Positions 18,922-27,385 of a DNA stretch of 64,000 nt are shown here, piece by piece. The DNA is from an uncultured Faecalibacterium sp. (GTDB taxonomy: Bacteria; Bacillota; Clostridia; Oscillospirales; Ruminococcaceae): positions 1 to 64,000 of the forward strand of contig CALWZK010000004.1 in NCBI GenBank assembly GCA_944386015.1, written 5' to 3'. The translations under genes and the position numbers were made by a program. The notes under the pieces are model-generated. The model was not told the DNA's origin and searched no databases. It saw nothing but the letters and a program-made list of their open reading frames with translations. Numbering within the stretch: the first letter of the stretch is position 1; each line of letters starts with the position of its first letter.

Positions 18922-20379
18922 TTATCTCATATAGCTGATGTTCAGATCCACGCCGCTGCTGCTGACGCCGCTGAGGGTGCCGGTGCAGCTGCCCTGCCAG
19001 ATGTCGCAGTTCATGCTGGGCGCGCTGAGGCCGTAGTGGGCATTCCAGATGCGGTAGCTCTTCAGGGCCGACAGGTCCAGATGATTCTGGAACCAGCTGG
19101 TGGATGCGTAGACGCCCGGCTCATAGCCGTACTTCTTCAGCTCCTCACAGAAGGCCACTGCACAGGCGGTGCGCTGGGCCTTGGTCAGGTTGTCGGCCCG
19201 GCCGGTGTGGGAAGAAGTGCTGTACTCGCTGTCAAAGAACACCGGGTAATCCAGCTTGCGGCCGTTCAGGACATAGGCGCAGGCAAAAGCTTCCTCCCGT
19301 GCTTCGTCCTCGTTGATGGCCTGGCTGAAGATATAGACGCCCACCTTCAGGCCCGCCGCCTTGGCGCCGGACAGATGGTTTTCAAACATGGAATCCAGCA
19401 CCAGGGTGCCGCTGCCGTAGCCGCGGTAGCCGATGCGGATGATGACAAAGGATGCACCGGCAGCCTTGACCTTCTTCCAGTCCACCTTCTGCTGGTAGCG
19501 GGAAACGTCGATGCCGAAGGTCACGTTGTCCTGGCGGACGCCGTTGGCGTCAAAGTAGTAGATCTTGTCGTCGATGGTCTGCAGGCCGGTGACCTTCTGA
19601 TGGGTGGTGGCGTCATAATAATAGGTCTTGCCACCCTCGGTGCGCCAGCCGGAATAGGAGGGGGTCTCCTTCTCGGGGAACAGCCAGTTGAACAGCCAGT
19701 TGAAGAACCAGGTGAAGCAGTTCTCCTTATCCCAGTCGATGCTCTGGTTTTCCAGAGCCAGACTGAACTGCTCAGGGGTCAGGGTGATCTGGCCGTTCTC
19801 ATCGGGGGTGATGGTGGTGGTCTCGTAGCGGGCCTCCAGAGGGTCCTCCTGGGCCAGGGCGTCGGTCATCTCCTGCCAGACAGGGCCGTTCTCGGCGGCA
19901 TAGGTCAGGGCCTGGCCCGACACAGCCAGGCTGTTCTCCTCGCTGGAGGGGGCAGCGGCCTGCTGGGTCTCCTCAGTGGTCTGGGCTGCCTCCTCAGCGG
20001 GCTGAGCCGCCTCAGCCTGATCGTTCACCGGCTCCTGAACCGTCTGGGCCTCGGCCTGGGCGGGCTCGGCCGCCTGGGCTTCTGCTTCCAGGGACAGCTC
20101 CTCAGAGGCCTCCGCAGGGGCCTCCTGGGGCTGTGTCACGGCCGGGGCAGCCGCCTGCTCCTGATCGTCAGTCTGTGCCTCTCCGGCCGCACTCTCTTCA
20201 TCATAATAGGCCGCCGTGGGCTCCACCAGGAGCGCCTGGGGCTCAAAAAGGGACGCCGCAAAGCCAGCGGCCCCCGTGACAGTCAGGGTCAGAGCGATAA
20301 CCAGCGCCGCAGCACACTGGCCCAGATCGCGGCCCCTTCCTGATTTTCTTGAAAACAAGGTCGAAATCTTTCGTCTCAT
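18922..20379 (-). CDS. Secreted GH25 muramidase with cell-wall-binding repeats
   Basis: 485 aa from ATG 20379 (GGAGG 14 nt upstream; ATG 20400 has no site). Order: basic N-terminus and signal/membrane segment (about 20-45), a long Glu/Ala/Gln/Pro-rich linker (about 60-160), an aromatic segment FNWLFNWLF near 225, two choline-binding-type repeats (GWRTEGGKTYYYDATT, DDKIYYFDANGVRQ), and a C-terminal GH25 domain (FGIDVSRYQQKVDW with catalytic Asp; YPVFFDSEY in the acidic strand). It cleaves peptidoglycan glycan strands at the cell surface. It has its own strong promoter. Confidence 0.92.
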   Translation of the reverse strand: MRRKISTLFSRKSGRGRDLGQCAAALVIALTLTVTGAAGFAASLFEPQALLVEPTAAYYDEESAAGEAQTDDQEQAAAPAVTQPQEAPAEASEELSLEAEAQAAEPAQAEAQTVQEPVNDQAEAAQPAEEAAQTTEETQQAAAPSSEENSLAVSGQALTYAAENGPVWQEMTDALAQEDPLEARYETTTITPDENGQITLTPEQFSLALENQSIDWDKENCFTWFFNWLFNWLFPEKETPSYSGWRTEGGKTYYYDATTHQKVTGLQTIDDKIYYFDANGVRQDNVTFGIDVSRYQQKVDWKKVKAAGASFVIIRIGYRGYGSGTLVLDSMFENHLSGAKAAGLKVGVYIFSQAINEDEAREEAFACAYVLNGRKLDYPVFFDSEYSTSSHTGRADNLTKAQRTACAVAFCEELKKYGYEPGVYASTSWFQNHLDLSALKSYRIWNAHYGLSAPSMNCDIWQGSCTGTLSGVSSSGVDLNISYMR

Positions 20380-20422
20380 TCCGTTTCGCTCAGCCTCCAT
20401 TACATCCGAACTATGTGCTCTA

Positions 20423-20452
20423 AGTATACACCAGAATGCGCTCTGCCGTCAA
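20423..20452 (-). promoter_or_regulatory. Promoter of the muramidase gene
   Basis: Minus strand TTGACG (20452-20447), 18-nt spacer, TATACT (20428-20423); the start site would be near 20416. Confidence 0.65.
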
Positions 20453-20611
20453 TCTTGAATGGGGTCCGCGGAGGGGCCGCCGCAGCCCTCTCCGCTGCCG
20501 GCCCGGGGTGCTTTGGCCAGGATGCGCTGGTTCTAAAACGCTTCAGAAGCCAGAATCATTGCACGATTTTCCGGCAATTTATGGCAGATCGACTAATTTA
20601 TGGGTTTTGGG

Positions 20612-20640
20612 TTGCTGTCTTGACACCTGTATGGTATACT
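20612..20640 (+). promoter_or_regulatory. Promoter of the PTS EIIC gene
   Basis: TTGCTG at 20612-20617, 17-nt spacer, TATACT at 20635-20640; about 68 nt of leader follows. Confidence 0.55.
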
Positions 20641-20707
20641 GTTTGCCGCCTGATGCAGAACATTTGCGGGGCCCTGGGGGCCCCTGGACCGGAAAGGCGG
20701 TAAAAAG

Positions 20708-21766
20708 ATGGAAAATGTGAAAGATTTCTTAAAACGGAAAGATATTGTCATTACACCCCAGCGGTACCTGATTGAGGCTCTGGGCGCCATGGCCCAGGGC
20801 CTGTTCGCCAGCCTGCTGATCGGCACCATTCTGAACACCCTGGGCCAGCAGCTGGGGGTGGAAGCCCTGACCACCATCGGCGGCTATGCCTCCTCCATGA
20901 GCGGCCCCGCCATGGCCTGCGCCATTGGCTGCGCCCTCCACGCCCCCAACCTGGTGCTGTTCAGCCTGGTGACGGTGGGCTGGGCCTCCAACTCCCTGGG
21001 CGGGGCCGGCGGCCCGCTGGCCGTCCTGCTGATCGCCATTGTGGCCGCCGAGCTGGGCAAGGCTGTCAGCAAGGAGACCAAGATCGACATCCTGGTGACC
21101 CCGCTGGTCACCATCTTTGCCGGCGTGGCCCTGGCCCTGCTGATCGCCGCCCCCATTGGCGAGGCCGCCAACCAGGTGGGCACCCTGATCATGTGGGCCA
21201 CCGAGCAGTCGCCCCTGGTGATGGGCATCCTGGTGTCGGTGATTGTGGGTGTAGCTTTGACCCTGCCCATCTCTTCGGCAGCCATCTGCGCCGCCCTGGG
21301 CCTCACCGGCCTGGCCGGCGGCGCCGCTGTGGCGGGCTGCTGCGCCCAGATGGTGGGCTTTGCCGTGATGAGCTACCGTGAAAACGGGGTGGGCGGCCTG
21401 GTGAGCCAGGGCCTGGGCACCAGCATGCTCCAGATGGGCAACATTGTCCGCAACCCCCGGATCTGGATCGCCCCCACCCTGGCCAGCGCCATCACCGGGC
21501 CTCTGGCCACCTGCCTGTTCCACTTCCAGATGAACGGCGCCGCCGTTTCCTCCGGCATGGGCACCTGCGGCCTGGTGGGCCCCATCGGCGTCTACACCGG
21601 CTGGGTCAGCGACATCGCCTCGGGCGCCAAGGCCGCCATCACCCCCTTTGACTGGGCCGGCATGGTGCTGATCTGCTTTGTGCTGCCCGCCCTGCTCAGC
21701 GTCCTGTTCTGCGCAGCCGAGCGGAAGATGGGCTGGATCAAAGAGGGCGACCTGAAACTGAACTGA
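20708..21766 (+). CDS. PTS sugar transporter EIIC-type membrane protein (EIIC_2 family)
   Basis: 352 aa, almost entirely hydrophobic with about 9-10 membrane segments (GALGAMAQGLFASLLIG-like start, GPAMACAIGCALHAPNLVLFS, LPISSAAICAALGLTGLAGGAAVAGCCAQMVGF, FHFQMNGAAVSSGMGTCGLVGPIG). The small-residue-rich sequence and central motifs fit the short stand-alone PTS EIIC family (PF13303). No EIIA, EIIB or sugar-metabolism gene is nearby, so the substrate and phospho-donor partner are unknown and it may act without phosphotransfer. Promoter upstream and terminator downstream: monocistronic. Confidence 0.85.
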   Translation: MENVKDFLKRKDIVITPQRYLIEALGAMAQGLFASLLIGTILNTLGQQLGVEALTTIGGYASSMSGPAMACAIGCALHAPNLVLFSLVTVGWASNSLGGAGGPLAVLLIAIVAAELGKAVSKETKIDILVTPLVTIFAGVALALLIAAPIGEAANQVGTLIMWATEQSPLVMGILVSVIVGVALTLPISSAAICAALGLTGLAGGAAVAGCCAQMVGFAVMSYRENGVGGLVSQGLGTSMLQMGNIVRNPRIWIAPTLASAITGPLATCLFHFQMNGAAVSSGMGTCGLVGPIGVYTGWVSDIASGAKAAITPFDWAGMVLICFVLPALLSVLFCAAERKMGWIKEGDLKLN

Positions 21767-21792
21767 CCGCCCCATCCTGACCTGCTGTTGCA

Positions 21793-21829
21793 CAAGCCTC
21801 TGCCCCGGCCCGGGGGCGGGGGCTTGTTT
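21793..21829 (+). terminator. Terminator of the PTS EIIC gene
   Basis: 14-bp stem with G-U pairs (21793-21806 with 21813-21826), followed by TTT C. Confidence 0.75.
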
Positions 21830-22108
21830 CGTTCCCCCCGGGTGCATAAACTTCTTGTATAAAGAGTCATTCTTATACCCGCTGCAGAAAACAGGCCGGC
21901 TGGCTGTTTTTTGCTTTTTTCTGCCTTTCCGGCCCTCATACGCAGTTTTTTGCAGGATTCACAAAAAATTCATAGTCGACTCATAATCCGTCTCTATTTT
22001 TCTGATATAAGAAGAGCGAGCCTCCTGCCGGTGCGCCGGAACCGGTCAAAACCAGACTTTTGGGCCGGTATATGCATAAATTTTACCTTTCAACCGCCAA
22101 AAAACATC

Positions 22109-22137
22109 TGGTCAAGACCCGCGGATTATGCTATACT
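22109..22137 (+). promoter_or_regulatory. Possible promoter of the tat operon in a 430-bp intergenic region
   Basis: TATACT at 22132-22137 with a poor -35 (TGGTCA, 22109-22114) 17 nt upstream. The surrounding stretch 21830-22258 holds no supported gene; its first half is relatively AT-rich. Confidence 0.35.
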
Positions 22138-22258
22138 TGCTGTGTCCGCTATTTGGCCGGCACCGGGAGCTGCCGGGACCGGCCCGGGCAGGACGCAACA
22201 ATGCAGTCAAAGCAGCCGGTGTCCGGCCGGCCAGGAGACGGAAAGGAATCGTGTAAAC

Positions 22259-22792
22259 ATGAAGATCGGATTTACCGAGCTGGTCCTCGTCGTGATCGTG
22301 GCGTTCGTGTTCATCGGCCCCAACCAGCTGCCTGAATACGCACGCAAGCTGGGCAAGATGCTCCGCGATGTGCGCAAATACACCAGCACCGCATCCAAAG
22401 ATATTCAGGAGAACATCGTTGAGCCGCTGAACGAGATCCAGCAGCCCCTGAAGGAGGCTATCTCCCCCCTGACGGATATCAAGAAGGATCTGGACAACAG
22501 CGTCAAGGACGTGACCAAGAGCTTTACTGGCATCGGCAAGACCAGCAAGGCCGAGGCTGAGGCCGCTGCCGCCGAGGAACCGGTGGAGGAGCTGGAGGAG
22601 CTGGGCGAGGATACCCCCGCCGCCCCCGAGGTTGCACCTGCCGCCCAGACTGCTGAGGCCGCCGCCGAGGCTGCTCCCGCTGCTGAAGCCGCACCCGCCG
22701 CTGAGGCTGCCCCTGCTGCCGAGGCTCCCGCTGAGCCCGCCGCAGCTTCCGAGGCTTCGGCCGAAACCGACAAGACCGGCGCTTCGGTTTGA
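22259..22792 (+). CDS. TatA/TatB-like Sec-independent translocase subunit with Ala/Glu/Pro tail
   Basis: 177 aa. One N-terminal membrane helix (MKIGFTELVLVVIVAFVFIGP), the conserved GPNQLPEYARKLGK hinge, then an amphipathic and longer helical region (to about 100) as in TatB. The last 70 residues are low complexity, with repeated APAAE-type units (DNA about 22620-22745) that are poorly conserved in the family. Together with TatA and TatC it would move folded proteins with twin-arginine signals across the membrane. Length and long helix favour the TatB role. It is 95 nt upstream of tatA. Confidence 0.85.
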   Translation: MKIGFTELVLVVIVAFVFIGPNQLPEYARKLGKMLRDVRKYTSTASKDIQENIVEPLNEIQQPLKEAISPLTDIKKDLDNSVKDVTKSFTGIGKTSKAEAEAAAAEEPVEELEELGEDTPAAPEVAPAAQTAEAAAEAAPAAEAAPAAEAAPAAEAPAEPAAASEASAETDKTGASV

Positions 22793-22887
22793 GCTTTGTC
22801 CAACAACTTTGCAGCAAGCCGCAGAACGCGGCTGTGTAGACTAGTGTGACGGGCTGTGTGCCCGGAAAGTAAAAAGGAGAACAGATT

Positions 22888-23079
22888 ATGCGTATCGGCA
22901 CCACTGAAATCGTAATGATTCTCATCGTCGTCCTGGTTATTTTTGGACCCCGGAACCTCCCCAAACTGGGCAAGATGTTTGGCCAGACCATGAAGGGCTT
23001 CAAGGAAGGCATCGATGACGACGAGGACACCACCAAGAAGTCTGAGACCAAGACCGACACCAAGAACGACGAGGAGTAA
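22888..23079 (+). CDS. tatA: Twin-arginine translocase pore subunit TatA
   Basis: 63 aa. Membrane helix MRIGTTEIVMILIVVLVIFGP, hinge FGPRNLPKLGKMFGQT, short amphipathic helix and an acidic/Lys tail, standard for TatA. AAGGAG lies about 9 nt upstream. The tatC start follows its stop by 2 nt, indicating translational coupling. Confidence 0.93.
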   Translation: MRIGTTEIVMILIVVLVIFGPRNLPKLGKMFGQTMKGFKEGIDDDEDTTKKSETKTDTKNDEE

Positions 23080-23081
23080 TT

Positions 23082-23879
23082 GTGGCCACGAAAATAAAGC
23101 ACAGAAAAGGCGCTGAGGTGATGGGCGACGACGGCAGCATGACGCTGGGCGGCCATCTGAGGGAGCTGCGCAATCGCATCGTGATCTGTGCGGTCATCTA
23201 CATCGTGGCAGCCGTCGGTTTCCTGGCCATTGCCGACCAGCTGATCGACTTTCTGACAGCCATGGCGGATGGGGTGTACAACTTCATCTCCATCGACCCC
23301 CAGGAAAAACTGATCCAGTATTTCCGGGTGGCCCTGCTGGCCGCGCTGGTGGTCACCATCCCCTTCATCGCCTATCATGTATATGCCTTTGCCAAGCCCG
23401 GCCTGAAAAAGAGCGAGAGCTTTTTCTTCGGCCTGGTGCTGGTGCTGGGCCTGGGCCTGTTTGTAGTGGGCGTGCTTTTCGCCTACTTTGTCTCGCTGCC
23501 CTTCATGCTCAACTTTATGGGCACCCTGGCGGGCGCAGATTACATCGTACAGACCACCAGTATCGCCAGCTACATCAGTTTCTGCATCACCATCTTTTTG
23601 ATCTTCGGTGCAGTGTTTGAAATGCCGCTGGTGGTCATCATCCTGGCCCGGATGGGCATTGTCAGCCCCCAGCTGATGAACAAGGCCCGCGGCGTCATGA
23701 TCGTCCTGATCTTCTTTGTGGCGGCCGTCATTACCCCGCCCGATATCGTCTCCCAGACCATGGTGGCTCTGCCCATGTGCCTGCTGTATGTCATCAGCAC
23801 GGCGCTGTGCAAGATCTTCTACAAGAAGCCCATGGCCGACGAGGACGAAGAGGAAGAAGAAGCAGACGAGGAAGACTGA
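23082..23879 (+). CDS. tatC: Twin-arginine translocase receptor subunit TatC
   Basis: 265 aa. GTG start with GAGGAG inside the tatA end. Six membrane helices; the cytosolic N-terminal motif GGHLRELRNRIVICAVIY and FRVALLAALVVTIPFIAYHVYAFAKPGL are diagnostic of TatC, which binds the RR signal peptide. The C-terminus carries an acidic tail rich in Glu/Asp. A strong terminator follows. Confidence 0.95.
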   Translation: MATKIKHRKGAEVMGDDGSMTLGGHLRELRNRIVICAVIYIVAAVGFLAIADQLIDFLTAMADGVYNFISIDPQEKLIQYFRVALLAALVVTIPFIAYHVYAFAKPGLKKSESFFFGLVLVLGLGLFVVGVLFAYFVSLPFMLNFMGTLAGADYIVQTTSIASYISFCITIFLIFGAVFEMPLVVIILARMGIVSPQLMNKARGVMIVLIFFVAAVITPPDIVSQTMVALPMCLLYVISTALCKIFYKKPMADEDEEEEEADEED

Positions 23880-23907
23880 TCCCCGCGCCTGCATATCACG
23901 AAAAAAG

Positions 23908-23948
23908 CCCGGCAGACGGGCGGTGCAAGCCGCTGTCTGCCGGGTTTT
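23908..23948. terminator. Bidirectional terminator after tatC
   Basis: 10-bp stem CCCGGCAGAC (23908-23917) with GTCTGCCGGG (23935-23944), inner GCGG/CCGC, A-tract left and T-tract right, between convergent genes. Confidence 0.9.
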
Positions 23949-23958
23949 CTTTGTCTGT

Positions 23959-25188
23959 TCAGTTTTTGGCTGCCGAGCGGCCCGCCGTCAGCCCCGAGCC
24001 AAAGGCCCAGTGAAGGTTGAAGCCGCCGCAGCTGCCGGCGCAGTCCAGGGTTTCCCCCACGAAATAGAGCCCCCGGCAGCCTTTCAGCTGGAAATCCGGC
24101 TCCAGTTCCTCCAGGGACAGGCCGCCCCCGGTGGTCTGGGCCTGTTTCCAGCCGCAGAGGGTCGGGTTTTCAAACCGCCAGCCCTTGCACAGGGCGGCCA
24201 GGGCCCGCCAGCCGTCGGGGCCGGTGGGCGCCGCCTTTCCCAGGCCGGCGGCGGCCCAGAGGGCGTCCCCCAGCCGCTGGTCCAGCAGCCCCTGCCAGAA
24301 GGCCCCGGGGTCGGGCAGGCCGGCGGCCCGGCGTGCAAACAGGTCTGCCAGGGCAGGCGCCTCCCGGCCGGGGAAGAGGTCCAGGGCCAGGGCGGGCTTT
24401 GCAGGGCCCCGGCCCGGGGCCAGCAGCCCCGACAGCTGCATCACGCAGATGCCCGACAGGCCATAGTTGGCAAACTGGATTTCCCCGCTCTCCCGGGCCA
24501 GGGGCTTGTCCCCGTCCAGGAGGGTGACGGTGCCCCGGACCCGGAGCCCCGACAGCTTTTGGAGCAGGGCGGGGTCCCCGCAGCGGATGGGAGTGAGGCA
24601 GGGATAGAGGGGCTCACATTTGCCCCCGCACCGCCGGGCCAGGGCAGGGCCAAAGCCCCCGGTGCCAAACTGGGGCCCGGCGCTGCCCCCCAGGGCGCAG
24701 ACCACCCGGTCGGCGGTGAGCAGCTGTTTGGCCCCATTCTGCTCCACCTGGACGGCGTAGCGGCGGCCCTTCTGGCCCAGCTCCAGGATCCGGCAGCCGG
24801 TGCGGCACTGGATGCCCAGGGCCTGTACCCACCGCAGCAGCAGACCCGTGAGGTCGGCGGCCTGGTTGGAGTAGGGGTAGAGCCGGCCCTCCTCATCGGT
24901 GCGGGTCACCAGACCCAGCTTTTCCCACCAGCCCGGCACGTCGGCCTGGTCGATCCCCCCCAGCAGGGCCGCCAGGGCCCCGGGGGATGCGGTAAAATAC
25001 CGGCCGGGGTCGCTGCTGGCGGCGTTGTCCAGGTTGCAGCGGCCGTTGCCGGTGGCCAGCAGCTTTTTGCCGGGGGCGGGGTTCTGGTCCACCAGGGTGA
25101 CACGGACCCCTTTGCCGCCGATCTGGGCCGCGCCGATGGCGGCTGCCAGCCCCGAGGCGCCCCCGCCCAGTATCAGGATTTCTTTCAT
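23959..25188 (-). CDS. HI0933/BaiN-family FAD-dependent oxidoreductase
   Basis: 409 aa. N-terminal dinucleotide-binding motif ILILGGGASGLAAAIGAA, followed by the family signature PGKKLLATGNGRCNLDN, an insert domain, and C-terminal LKGCRGLYFVGETLDCAGSCGGFNLHWAFGSG, all typical of the HI0933-like flavoproteins (some of which are annotated as aminoacetone oxidases or bile-acid reductases without firm assignment). AAGGAGG lies 9 nt before the ATG. Substrate unknown. Confidence 0.92.
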   Translation of the reverse strand: MKEILILGGGASGLAAAIGAAQIGGKGVRVTLVDQNPAPGKKLLATGNGRCNLDNAASSDPGRYFTASPGALAALLGGIDQADVPGWWEKLGLVTRTDEEGRLYPYSNQAADLTGLLLRWVQALGIQCRTGCRILELGQKGRRYAVQVEQNGAKQLLTADRVVCALGGSAGPQFGTGGFGPALARRCGGKCEPLYPCLTPIRCGDPALLQKLSGLRVRGTVTLLDGDKPLARESGEIQFANYGLSGICVMQLSGLLAPGRGPAKPALALDLFPGREAPALADLFARRAAGLPDPGAFWQGLLDQRLGDALWAAAGLGKAAPTGPDGWRALAALCKGWRFENPTLCGWKQAQTTGGGLSLEELEPDFQLKGCRGLYFVGETLDCAGSCGGFNLHWAFGSGLTAGRSAAKN

Positions 25189-25249
25189 CTCGCCCGACCT
25201 CCTTGTGTTGGTGGGTTCAGTATACCATACACCGGCCCCGGCTGCCAGA

Positions 25250-26023
25250 TCAAACCTGGTCCCGCAGCTCGGTGAGGTCGGCCCAAAACCGCTTGGGGCA
25301 GTGGGTCATCCGGCAGCGGTCATTCCGGCGGCCGGCAATGGCCAGGGTCTCATAAAACTGCTTCCACAGCTGCTGGTATTCCGATTCGGCAGCGTCGGGC
25401 TCAGGCAGGGAAAGGGGCGCCGTCACCTGTTCCAGCCGGGTTTTCCCTGCCTGGTGCAGCAGGACTTCTTTGTGGGCGGCGTCGTAAATCAGAAAATCTT
25501 CCCCGCCCAGCCGGGCGCAGAAAAAGGGCCGCAGCAGGGGAAGGACGTGGTTTTTGGGGTGGATCACCGCGCCAAGCATCCCCCCGCTCTCTTCAAACCG
25601 GACAAAGCCCCGGTATTTTTCCGCTTCCCACTCCACGCTGCGCACCAGCCCCAGGGCTTCGGCCACTTCGGGGCGGCCCAGCTGTTTCAGGGCCCCGGGG
25701 CCTTCCCCAAAGCCCAGGTGGAGGTACCGCAGCAGGGCCAGCTCCTTGTCCGGCTGCCCCGACAGAAAGCCGATGGCCGCCGTTTTGGCGGCGGCGGGGC
25801 CCAGCTTTTCCCGGATGCCCCGCCGGACCCGCCCCGCCCGGCCGGGGTCGGTGGGGATTTCCTGCACCGGGCAGAGGGAGGGCTGTTCCTCCTCCGGGGG
25901 CCAGATGGCAAAGGGCAGCTCCCGCCGGGCAAAGCTCTCAAAGACACAGCTGAAAAAGCCGGCCAGACTGCCGTCGTAACAGTAGATCAGGTCGGCTTCT
26001 CTCAAAGGGTGTTGGCCAGACAT
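25250..26023 (-). CDS. TIGR03915-type DNA metabolism protein (DUF4130, partner of the radical-SAM protein)
   Basis: 257 aa. It matches the family always found beside the radical-SAM protein upstream: opening YCYDGSLAGFFSCVFESFARRELP, later AIGFLSGQPDKELALLRYLHLG, and C-terminal NDRCRMTHCPKRFWADLTEL. The family is also seen fused to uracil-DNA glycosylase in other bacteria, which is why the pair is thought to act in DNA repair; biochemistry is not established. AGGAGGAGG lies 7 nt upstream, and the start overlaps the radical-SAM gene end by 22 nt, so the two are coupled. Confidence 0.85.
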   Translation of the reverse strand: MSGQHPLREADLIYCYDGSLAGFFSCVFESFARRELPFAIWPPEEEQPSLCPVQEIPTDPGRAGRVRRGIREKLGPAAAKTAAIGFLSGQPDKELALLRYLHLGFGEGPGALKQLGRPEVAEALGLVRSVEWEAEKYRGFVRFEESGGMLGAVIHPKNHVLPLLRPFFCARLGGEDFLIYDAAHKEVLLHQAGKTRLEQVTAPLSLPEPDAAESEYQQLWKQFYETLAIAGRRNDRCRMTHCPKRFWADLTELRDQV

Positions 26024-27360
26024 TGGACCGCCTCCTCCTGGACCAGCCGGCCTGCCAGCCGGGGCGGGGTGCCCTGGGCGGCCAGCTGCTGGACTGCGGG
26101 GGCGCTGAACAGGCTCAGCTGTTCACAGCCCGCATTGAACACCCCGGGGTCGATGAGGGCACGGGCAATCTGCTGGCGCCGGGCGCTGCCCCGGCCGCCG
26201 CTGGCCCCGGTGAACCCCCGGCAGGTGATGAAGTACTGGGCCCGCTTGAGGACCACCCCCATCCGCTTGAGCTCCTCCAGGCCCAGGGTGCCCTGGCGCC
26301 GGGCGGTGCGGATCCGCTGGGCGCTCTTGACCCCGATCCCCGGCACCCGCAGCAGCATCTCATAGGGGGCCCGGTTGACGTCCACCGGGAACAGTTCCAG
26401 ATGGCGCACCGCCCAGCCGCACTTGGGGTCCAGGTAGGGGCTGAAATAGGGGCTGGACTGATCCAGGATTTCCTCCGCCCGGAACTGGTAAAACCGCAGC
26501 AGCCAGTCGGCCTGGTACAGCCGGTGCTCCCGCACCAGGGGCGGCTTGGTGTCCAGGGCGGGCAGGCGGCTGTCCTCTGCCACCGGGATGTAGGCCGAGT
26601 AAAAGACCCGCTTGAGGCTGTACTTGTGGTACAGCCCCTCGGTGAGCCGGAGGATCTGGTAGTCAGTCTCGGGGGTGGCTCCCACAATCATCTGGGTGCT
26701 CTGGCCCGCCGGGGCGAAGGCGGGCGCATGGCGGTAAAGGGTCAGCTCCTCCCGGCTGGCGGCAGCCGCGGCGGCAATCTGGCCCATGGGGCGGAGGATT
26801 TCCCTGCGGCCCTTGTCGGGGGCCAGCAGGTGGAGGCTGCTCTCGCTGGGCAGCTCAATGTTGACGCTGAGGCGGTCGGCCAGGCAGCCCAGCCGCTGGA
26901 TCAGGGCGGGGCTGGTGCCGGGGATGGCCTTGGCGTGGATGTAGCCGTGGAAGCCGTATTCCTCCCGCAGCAGCCGCAGCACCTCGATCATCCGCTCGGT
27001 GGTGTAGTCGGCTGTGCCCAGCACGGCGCTGGACAGGAACAGACCCTCGATGTAGTTGCGGCGGTAAAAGGCGATGGTCAAATCGGCCAGCTCCCGGGGG
27101 GTAAAGGTGGCCCGGGGCAGGTCGTTGCTGCGGCGGTTGACGCAATAGGCACAGTCAAAGGAACAGCAGTTGGTCATCAGCACCTTCAGCAGGCTGACGC
27201 ACCGGCCGTCGGCGGTGAAGGCATGGCAGCAGCCGGGGGCATAGCAGCTGCCCAGCCCCCCGGCCCTGCTCCGGCGGCCCGAGCCGCTGGAGGTGCAGGC
27301 CACATCGTATTTGGCGCTGTCGGCCAAAATGGTCAGTTTTTCCATCACCGACTGTTCCAT
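26002..27360 (-). CDS. Putative DNA modification/repair radical-SAM protein (TIGR03916 type)
   Basis: 452 aa from ATG 27360 (GGGAG 9 nt upstream). A radical-SAM cluster motif CCSFDCAYC (C-x3-C-x2-C) sits near residue 65, preceded by Cys-rich CYAPGCCHAF. A C-terminal helix-hairpin-helix region (EMLLRVPGIGVKSAQRIRTARR, about 345-375) supports DNA contact. Genes of this kind pair with the TIGR03915 protein and often lie next to uracil-DNA glycosylase; no glycosylase gene is in this window. A LexA-like repressor lies upstream on the same strand (26 nt gap), hinting at DNA-damage control. Confidence 0.88.
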   Translation of the reverse strand: MEQSVMEKLTILADSAKYDVACTSSGSGRRSRAGGLGSCYAPGCCHAFTADGRCVSLLKVLMTNCCSFDCAYCVNRRSNDLPRATFTPRELADLTIAFYRRNYIEGLFLSSAVLGTADYTTERMIEVLRLLREEYGFHGYIHAKAIPGTSPALIQRLGCLADRLSVNIELPSESSLHLLAPDKGRREILRPMGQIAAAAAASREELTLYRHAPAFAPAGQSTQMIVGATPETDYQILRLTEGLYHKYSLKRVFYSAYIPVAEDSRLPALDTKPPLVREHRLYQADWLLRFYQFRAEEILDQSSPYFSPYLDPKCGWAVRHLELFPVDVNRAPYEMLLRVPGIGVKSAQRIRTARRQGTLGLEELKRMGVVLKRAQYFITCRGFTGASGGRGSARRQQIARALIDPGVFNAGCEQLSLFSAPAVQQLAAQGTPPRLAGRLVQEEAVQCLANTL

Positions 27361-27385
27361 GACGCACACTCCCTGGGGCCGGGGG

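Noticed and set aside
20620..20640. TTGACA at 20620-20625 as -35 for the PTS gene
   Set aside because: Only 9 nt from the TATACT element; TTGCTG at 20612-20617 gives the correct 17-nt spacing.
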